Shown here: piece after piece, positions 56,826 to 64,000 of the stretch
Layout: each line of letters starts with the position of its first letter
Numbering within the stretch: the stretch's first letter is position 1
The notes under the pieces: model-generated
Databases searched by the model: none
What the model saw: the letters and a program-made list of their open reading frames with translations, nothing else
What the model was told of the DNA's origin: nothing
Assembly: GCA_034231615.1 (NCBI GenBank)
Contig: CM067307.1
Coordinates: 5,194,647-5,258,646, forward strand
DNA from: Meghimatium bilineatum
Taxonomy: Eukaryota; Mollusca; Gastropoda; Stylommatophora; Philomycidae
Reading direction: 5' to 3'
Length of the DNA: 64,000 nucleotides
Program-made: the position numbers and the translations under genes

Positions 56826-57378
56826 CATACTTGTCCCGGGCGAGGGTACAGAGTAAGGTGGAAGGTAACTGAACGTTAAACAACATACAACATTTATAGC
56901 AATAAACAGGCCCGTACAGAGGATAAAATATTTCCAAACCCGCAACTTAGTAAATCAGAGCATGATTTTCACGACTAGAAACTTAGCCACAAGGTGGGCC
57001 CCCACCCCATCCCCAGCGATCTTTTCACAAAAATGGTCATCACATTATTCGCCAAAACACATGAATTGGACACACGAAAATGTATGCAAAACAGAGGGAA
57101 ACATATCTACGAGCATGAGAATCTAGCTGAGAAAAAAACAACTAGTGACTTGTACAAGATGACACAAGGACATATTTATATCAGGTTTCTGGGAGGCCAT
57201 TGACAGAAATATCACCAAAAATGTGAAAACAACTGACTTACAGACTGTCTTCAACTCTCTATCTCTAGTAACTGAATCGTTCTTTTTATACTGCCAAGCC
57301 ACAATGTTATACTATAGAATATTGTCTCGTGATATCTTTCCCTGTCTCCTGAGACGTAATTAATTTGCTATAATAATT
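56826..57378. other. No recognised gene
   Basis: The open frame at 56994-57203 lacks any family signature. Confidence 0.45.
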
Positions 57379-57379
57379 C

Positions 57380-57495
57380 TTATTGCTATAGAGTCGGTGG
57401 TTCTCAAGCTGTCTCCTCTATATTGCTATAGAATCGGTGGTTCTCAAGCTCTCTTTCTCTGCCTCCTCTATATTGCTATAGAATCGGTAGCTGTC
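57380..57495. repeat. About 45-60 bp repeat, three copies
   Basis: Units of ttgctatagaatcggtggtt and ctcaagct, separated by ctgcctcctctata. The ggtggttctcaa core resembles a hAT terminus. Confidence 0.85.
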
Positions 57496-57599
57496 ATGTT
57501 GAGATCTTGAAATAGAATGTTATAACTGCTACTATTATTAGAACTTTTTCGTCTGCCGAAGTCGACAATGCCCATTCATTTCAACTGGGATGATAATGA

Positions 57600-57918
57600 A
57601 GATGATAATATCTGTGGTGCGCCCGACTGTGACTAATGAGTCCTATGATTGACTGCATTGCCTACCACACTCTGAGCATGTGTGGGATGAGTCTACGGGA
57701 CATTGAGCAGCTCTTGGCTTTCGTCGAGCGCATTTTGGGAGCGCAGCATGATGTCTGAGGATCTCAGCGGCAGCTGCATCAGTCTTGATTATGCGACGAT
57801 AGTCGGATCTGTCTTGTGCAATTTTCTCCCACGAATGTGTGTCTATTTTGAAGTGAATCATTGATGGATTAAGATTGTCTTTAGAACGCTTCTTTTCCTT
57901 CGTCCTCACGGAAGCCAC
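57600..57918 (-). mobile_element. L-E-type LINE 3' fragment with partial zinc finger
   Basis: Encodes KRSKDNLNPSMIHFKIDTHS, WEKIAQDRSDYRRIIKTDAA and SSHTCSECGRQC. The rest of the finger (IGLISHSRAHH) is in another frame after a small indel. Ends in an ATC-rich tail. Same architecture as 40024-40574 but a different subfamily. Confidence 0.87.
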
Positions 57919-58116
57919 TCTTGTGTTCTCAATATAACAGCTTTATTGGTACTTGATAATCGTTCATGTGTACCATGTGTCCTGTTCAGCGAGTGTGCTT
58001 TTGCGTGTGTGCACATCAACATCGTGTGCATGCTTGCAGTACAGACTTAGATTTCATCAGCACTTCAGTATCTGGTATTTTATCTCTAGCTAAACCTTTT
58101 GCCCACTGAAATACTA

Positions 58117-58295
58117 CAATGGATAATAAAGACATGGACAGACAACATCAAGGAAAGGACAGGGCTAGATATTTCCACACTCATCCGCATCGCTGAGGAT
58201 AGAATTCGCTGGAGGACTCTGTGTGCTGAAGCATCCAATGTGGTACCCCTACGACCCTGAAGGGTTATGGGTTTATTGATATTGATTGATTTTAT
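58117..58295 (+). mobile_element. L-C LINE 3' fragment
   Basis: The plus strand encodes KTWTDNIKERTGLDISTLIR, IAEDRIRWRTLCAEASNVVP and LRP-stop, then gggtttattgatattgattg. The best preserved L-C terminus, but short. Confidence 0.9.
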
Positions 58296-58460
58296 CTGAC
58301 TAACGGATATTAAGTATCTTACGAAGGCAGCTTCGGTGGAAATGCTTGAGTCTTCAAGCGTGTATGTCACGTGCAAATATTAGTACCAATATAACGGTGA
58401 CTAAGCATACTACTACTGCTACTATCACTAAAAACACCACTGTATGCACTATCTTTTACT

Positions 58461-58624
58461 GTAATTAGAAAATATCCTTCTAAAATGATTCATTAAGTTA
58501 TCCAGTGATTTTCGTTGGTCACTACGTTTATATTTTGTGTCGGCAGCCAATGGAAACCACGGGAAAAATCAAATTTAAAAAATCAATTTTAGAATGATAT
58601 TCTCCAATTAGCCAACACGTCTTA
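58461..58624. mobile_element. Foldback (FB) element, copy 1
   Basis: Left arm aatatccttctaaaatga, centre gtgattttcgttgg / ccaatggaaaccacgg, right arm tctccaattagccaacacgt. Imperfect whole-element dyad. Confidence 0.78.
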
Positions 58625-58645
58625 TAAATGTTGACGGTCACGATA

Positions 58646-58805
58646 TAAGACCTGTTGGCTCATTGGGAAACATAATTCTAAAGTGCATCTTTTGATTTTA
58701 ACTAGACATTTCGTGTATACGTTTCGCCGCAAGCCAATGAAAATCACGGGAAAAATCAAATGAGTAACTTTAGAAGGTTATTTTCCAATGAATTCACATG
58801 TCTTA
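58646..58805. mobile_element. Foldback (FB) element, copy 2
   Basis: The 160-bp element starts taagacctgttggctcattg and ends ttccaatgaattcacatgtc plus tta. The two halves are imperfect reverse complements, including aattctaaagtg / actttagaagg. No coding capacity. Confidence 0.82.
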
Positions 58806-58954
58806 ATTTTTTTCTTGGTCGCGTTTTTCAGATAAAATCGTGAAATATGAATCAAGGATGTGATAGCCTGGCAAAGTTTCTTGAAATAGCGTTTTTTTTT
58901 GCCGTGATCATCGCATAGATACGACCTGTTGGCTAATTAGAAAATTGTTTTCCC

Positions 58955-59230
58955 CTCTTCTGCGTCCGTTCTCAAACTCCTACATATTAGCAAAATGTTG
59001 TCTGAAGAACAGATTTCGCCATGTCAAGGTTTACATATATGCTGCGATATCTGCGCATATCGGCATGACACATCCGAGTTCAGCCTGCCTTAGGGATCAC
59101 TTTGATCCTATATGGGTGGGGCAGCCAACTCCATACCATAACCGCATTTCTCGCCTCTTACGACATGCATGGAAGGTAAACAGTATTGCTATTCTTTGCT
59201 CCCTTCTCGAGCTGCAGCAACATACGGGCG
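58955..59230 (-). mobile_element. SINE-like family X, inverted partner 1
   Basis: Reverse of X: ctcttctgcgtccgttctca, gatatctgcgcatatcgg, ggtggggcagccaactccat, gacatgcatggaaggtaaac, acatacgggcg. Almost full length. Confidence 0.87.
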
Positions 59231-59310
59231 AGCCTTCTAAAATGACTCAATTGCATTTTCCCTTCATTTTCATTGGCCGCTGATACAATGTATAATCATA
59301 CTGACCAATA

Positions 59311-59592
59311 CGCCCGTGTGTTGTCGAAGCCCGAAAGGGGAGCAAAGAATAGCAACACTGTTTACCTTCCATGCATGTCGTACAAGGCTACTAAGGAGGT
59401 TATGGGATGGAGTTGGCTGCGCCATCCCATATAGGGTCAGTGACCCACAGACATGCTGAAGTCGAATGTGTCAGGCCGAAAGGCGCAGATATCACAGCAA
59501 TTATGTAAACCGTGATAAAACGCATTCTGTTCTCCGGACTACATTCTGCTGATCTGCAGGAGTTTGAGAACGAACGCAGGTGAAGAAGATAA
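59311..59592 (+). mobile_element. SINE-like family X with 9-bp TSD, partner 2
   Basis: Starts cgcccgtgtgttgtcgaagc and ends gaacgaacgcaggtgaagaa. Flanked by tgaccaata (59302-59310 and 59593-59601). Reference full-length copy. Confidence 0.9.
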
Positions 59593-59708
59593 TGACCAAT
59601 AAAATCACGAGAAAGTCAAGTGGGTCATTTTATAAGGCTCATCCGTTCCCCAATGATCCCACCGGTCTTATATTATGGAATGATCGTGCTTTTAGTAAAC
59701 CCGTAGAA

Positions 59709-60150
<442 letters not shown>

Positions 60151-60151
60151 A

Positions 60152-60305
60152 TTACACAGAAGAACAATACTTAGAGAAAGTAAAACAAGCAATATTCATA
60201 CTATTCAAGAACTGCACAGAATAGCTTTGAACGGACAGAATTGGAGAGTTTTGACTTCTGCCCTATGCGCTAACTTCAGCGCAAAAGGAAAATGAATGAT
60301 GAATA
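60152..60305 (+). mobile_element. L-B LINE 3' fragment
   Basis: Encodes [20 protein letters not shown] in a shifted frame, then [20 protein letters not shown] and AKGK-stop, with aatgaatgatgaatat following. Its 5' truncation point abuts the TA array. Confidence 0.85.
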
Positions 60306-61482
60306 TATGTATACATATACATGAAGATTACAATGTGATCTCCCAGCACAGGCGGGTCAGTGTACGGCTCAGAATGTTGGAAAAGCTTCTTCACCTACCT
60401 AATTTTTCTTTTCGAGCGGAGATTTTTCTGCATGCTTCATCAATTTGTCTTTTCTCAACAATAAACTGCTGACGAAACATATAAACACTCATATCCATAC
60501 ACACACGCGCACTCGCCGAAGTCACAATGAAACTGGGGCAAGATGGTATGCAAAATGTGTGACAGTGCATGACCTAGCGACAAGTTATGCACCTGAATTT
60601 TTGTAGAAACACGTCCGGAATGTACGATCTTATCAAAACATAACCAGGATAGTGACACTATAACACTCACGGTCAACACCTGGTAATTGGACTTTTTTTC
60701 TGCCTGTGTGGATACACTGAAACCCTTTATTATTCACGATAATTATGATGATGATGATGAAATGACCCTTTAGTTGTGAGCAGGTTGCTCTTGGCAACAC
60801 ATAACCTTTCTGACAAAAGCACAAGTTCTTCTCAGTTGTGTAACTGAGGCTACACCCAAACTTGTATATGGTTGAGTAGTACCTGGAGATTAACAGTGGA
60901 GGAAGAGACTAATCAATTGGGGGTCTGCGCGCACATACGAGTATGAATATGCCATCTCAGCACACAACTCGTTGGCGAGAGACAGTTGCAACCCTATGCT
61001 CCACAGGGAAAGGTAATTGAGGGAAAAAACCCACAATCAACTAAGGCTGTTGAGTTGGTTATCATCTGAACAAGGTCCAAACATGGCTACGAGAATGATC
61101 ACTTCTGTGCTATGATCGGAGACATTGTCTTGTTGTTAGGTTGCTTTATGACTCATTTTGGTAATACTTATACCTATTTTTGTTCATTTTTATATTTGCC
61201 CTGTGTTACTCAGACACCCATTTCCTGTTAAGTGTTGTTACCCGACACTGGGACTTTTATCCCTTGATCAGAGACAATTTCAATGTTTTTAATGGATTAG
61301 TTTACCGTGTGTCTGTTGTATGGTTTTAAAATTTGCAAAAAAAATATTGTTATCCTAGATCCCACTGCTAAAAAATGCTGCGGGTACTCAAGGTGGGAGG
61401 TAACCTGAACTTCGACTAGTCAATTATGTTGGTGATCATACGAACTTGTATAACCACAATGTTCGTGGATGAATGTGACGTG
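60306..61482. other. No recognised gene
   Basis: Unique-looking DNA. No domain, RNA gene or repeat recognised on either strand. Confidence 0.5.
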
Positions 61483-61484
61483 AC

Positions 61485-61835
61485 ACATGAATGCCATCAT
61501 CTGGTTTCATCTACGCATCGAAAGTTGGTTGCAACATACCTTCAACATCCTGTCTCTTGCCTTGGTGGTGCACTCTGCTATACCCCATTCTGTTAATATT
61601 ATGATATTTCCTTCCAACTTGTATCTCTGTCTACCTCTTGACCATCACCCCTCGACTCTACATTCAAGCAATGTTTTCAACAATATTTTATTTCTTTTTA
61701 AATGCCCGAAATATTTTACATGCTTGTTTTGTATGTCCATGTTTCCATACGCAGTGTTGTCACAACCTCTAGGTTTTCTTCTACGTCTGTGAAGTTCTTC
61801 CTATTCTTCTATATATAACCACATCTCAAAGGCTG
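61485..61835 (-). mobile_element. L-F LINE fragment
   Basis: The reverse strand reads KHVKYFGHLKRNKILLKTLL, SRGRQRYKLEGN and IAECTTKARDR across frame changes. Collinear with 35640-36030. Confidence 0.8.
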
Positions 61836-61839
61836 AAGT

Positions 61840-62388
61840 CTGTCTTCCAATTGTTTGTTCATTGTTCATGTCTTCCAATTGTTTGTTCATTGTCCATGTC
61901 TTCCAATTGTTTGTTTATTGTCTATGTCTTCTAATTGTTTGTTCATTGTCCATGTCTTCCAATTGTTTGTTCATTGTCCATGTCTTCCAATTGTTTGTTC
62001 ATTGTCCATGTCTTCCAATTCTTTGTTCATGTCTTCCAATTGTTTGTTCATTGTCCATGTCTTCCAATTGTTTGTTCATTGTCCATGTCTTCCAATTGTT
62101 TGTTCATTGTCCATGTCTTCCAATTGTTTGTTCATTGTCTATGTCTTCCAATTGTTTGTTCATTGTCCATGTCTTCCAATGGTTTGTTCATTGTCCATGT
62201 CTTCCAATTGTTTGTTCATTGTCCATGTCTTCCAATTGTTTGTTCATTGTCCATGTCTTCCAATGGTTTGTTCATTGTCCATGTCTTCTAATGGTTTGTT
62301 CATTGTCCATATCTTCTAATGGTTTGTTCATTGTCCATGTCTTCTAATGGTTTGTTCATTGTCCATGTCTTCTAATTGTATGTTCATT
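61840..62388. repeat. 28-bp minisatellite, about 19 copies
   Basis: The unit is catgtcttccaattgtttgt plus tcattgtc. A shortened unit sits at about 62018-62035. Because 28 is not a multiple of three, three frames stay open, all artefacts. Confidence 0.97.
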
Positions 62389-62499
62389 ACACATATTAAG
62401 ATGCTATACCATACCTACCCGATGCTACACACTTCGGCACAAGTTTCGCAAGTGTAATGTCTTAATGTTCATACATCTTGTTAGAACCATGTTGAACAG

Positions 62500-62737
62500 T
62501 CGTAAATGGCTGACTAGGAGTGTATTATCAAATGGTTGACTAAGTGTGCATTATCCAATGGCTGACTATTTGTGTATAATGAAATGGCTGACTGCGTGTA
62601 TCATCAAATGGCTGACTAATTGTGTATAATGAAATGGTTGACTAAGTGTTTATCATGAAATGGCTGACTAGGTGTATATCATCAAATGGCTGACTATGCG
62701 TGTATCATCAAATGGCTGACTATGCGTGTATTAACTT
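62500..62737. repeat. 26-28 bp degenerate minisatellite
   Basis: About nine units of aaatggctgactaagtgtgt plus atcatc. Confidence 0.92.
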
Positions 62738-62739
62738 GT

Positions 62740-63343
62740 ACAATGTTAATATAAAATGGTTTTCCTGTTAGTTTTACGAATATTACCCGTTATGATATTG
62801 CCATGAAACCCTTCACCGTTTTTCCTGTTTCTGTGTCTAATAATACTCCTACACTTCTCGTGTTTTTGTCCTCCTGAATATATGACTTTAAATTTATCTG
62901 ATTGTATCTCTCCTGCCCCAATCCATCTCATTTCACTCATTCCTAAGATATTTACGTTCATTATTTCCATTTCTTGCTTGATGTCTAATTTAGCAGACCG
63001 CGCTAACGAATTGACGATCCACGTTGCAATATTAACACTAACTGTAGGCCTACTTCTGCGTGTCGCCGTGACCTTCTTCTTGGGAGAATAATGTGGTAGT
63101 TTCCCGTTGCTTTCCACGTCCATATGGGGGACATCCATTTATATCCGCTCCCTTTGACAATATTTTATGTCGGGACAAACGAGTGTCCCGTCCTGCCCAG
63201 TTGCAGAGCTTACACTTATACCGGTGGCTATCGGTCGCTTCCTTGTTCGCGCCTAACAAACGCGAACATAATGACGTCACATTGAGGTCTGAACTCCGAC
63301 ATCCCCTCCAGGAATGTTCAAATTTACACAATACAAAATACAC
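62740..63343 (-). mobile_element. 5' part of a LINE: leader and APE-type endonuclease N-terminus
   Basis: The reverse strand reads VSVNIATWIVNSLARSAKLD then MNVNILGMSEMRWIGAGEIQ and SDKFKVIYSGGQKHE, the start of an AP-endonuclease-like domain of RTE-type LINEs. The usual Asn in TWNVR is Ile here, and the frame drifts after QKHE. Upstream, NWAGRDTRLSRHKIL and NGCPPYGRGKQRETTT in an overlapping frame look like the leader or N-terminal part. The only 5' LINE portion in the window. Confidence 0.8.
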
Positions 63344-63454
63344 GAGTCATTTTCTGCATATTTAAGTTGTTAGCCATTCACTTTAAATAACACATAATTA
63401 TTTTCTAGGCAATATAAATACGTTCAGTAGCTTTTAATTCCTTTCTGCTAGGTT

Positions 63455-63530
63455 CGGATGCACAATACCCTGAGGCAGGAATCGAACCAAGTACTTTGGC
63501 CGGCACAGACGTGCACTGTACCACGCCATC
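63455..63530 (-). mobile_element. tRNA-like SINE head
   Basis: The reverse strand carries tggcgtggtac (A-box-like, 63518-63528) and a perfect B-box match ggttcgattcc (63478-63488), spaced as in tRNAs. Stems pair poorly, so a SINE head is more likely than a tRNA gene. Confidence 0.5.
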
Positions 63531-64000
63531 ATAATTAAAAAAGATGTTTTAGTTTCTTAACATCGTCACCACGGCCCCGCATACTTAACAATGAAATCAA
63601 GGTGGTATCGTTTGCAAACTTTTGGCATCACACACTTTAACTCACCTGACCCAGGTGACAATGACGTACGTCCTACAATAGCCTAGACTTTCATAAAGAC
63701 TTTCAAATGAAGTTGCTTTAATGTGTTTTTAATGCCAAGTAATAATATTCCCTTCTTACCTGTTTGTAAGTATCAAATCAGGGTGAAAAGTTGGAAGGGT
63801 GGTGTCAAAATGCGATACATTTTCTGGAGTTTGAGATGGTTGTCTGTTTAGGGGTGACCTTTTTTTCCCAGTATATGAGTTTGGAATGAGTCACCGCACA
63901 ACCGAAAACGTTAGCTTTATCGAAGACCCTTTGACATAATTAATTAGGCCATCATTCTTTTATTTTCTTGGCTATTCTCGTGTTGTCCGTTGGCTAATAT
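63531..64000. other. No recognised gene
   Basis: No domain or repeat recognised to the end of the window. Confidence 0.45.

Larger units (their letters stand above)
58919..59670. mobile_element. Foldback (FB) element, copy 3, carrying two SINE X
   Basis: Arms acgacctgttggctaattag and gatcccaccggtctta are separated by an X(-) insert (58955-59230) and an X(+) insert (59311-59592). About 180 bp of FB sequence remains. Confidence 0.78.

Noticed and set aside
63455-63530. Functional tRNA gene
   Set aside because: A good B box but poor pairing in the acceptor and T arms, with an atypical A box.

Overview
This window looks like gene-poor DNA from an invertebrate animal, made almost entirely of tandem repeats and old transposons. 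I found no convincing host gene, operon, bacterial signal, CRISPR array or LTR element. The mix of truncated LINEs of many lineages, tRNA-derived SINEs with target-site duplications (TSDs), MITEs, non-autonomous hAT elements and many minisatellites suggests a lophotrochozoan. A gastropod mollusc is my guess from repeat style alone, at low to moderate confidence.

Tandem arrays cover very roughly a quarter of the window by my own added spans. Units run from 18 to about 48 bp. The largest arrays are 9597-10622 (27/29 bp), 31860-32850 (32 bp), 32862-34136 (27 bp), 40865-41815 (18 bp, higher-order), 54225-55895 (44 bp), 22180-22776 (21 bp) and 61840-62388 (28 bp). The long open frames in these arrays are repeat artefacts, open on several frames and often on both strands.

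Between the arrays lie short, mostly 5'-truncated LINE copies, which I sort by C-terminal protein and tail. Working names are L-A (WFGHLMRMNPNQ-type), L-B ([22 protein letters not shown]-rich tail), L-C (DNIKEWTG...VVPLRP; TTGA-type tail), L-D (RNase H; GAA tail), L-E (C2H2 finger; ATC tail), L-F (ECTTKARDR), L-G (AAEMWFYRR) and L-H (RGRPCKRW). Two further RNase H fragments and one 5' endonuclease fragment are also present. SINE-like families are X (about 280 bp), Y (about 160 bp), S1 and S2 (both tRNA-like). DNA elements are a TA-flanked MITE with Tigger/pogo-like ends, a foldback element (FB), and two non-autonomous hAT-like elements.

The most informative content is a set of insertions dated by nesting and TSDs: LINEs inside SINEs (38131-38326, 40024-40574, 53552-53889), a LINE inside a LINE (28847-29096), a LINE inside a minisatellite (32588-32774), a SINE inside a MITE (15184-15475) and a SINE inside a foldback element (59311-59592). 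They fix element boundaries and show that L-D ends in nearly the same 3' sequence as SINE X and Y, which suggests that L-D mobilised them. I did not find a new defence or metabolic system. The possible novelty is this SINE/LINE partnership and the birth of minisatellites inside or beside transposons.
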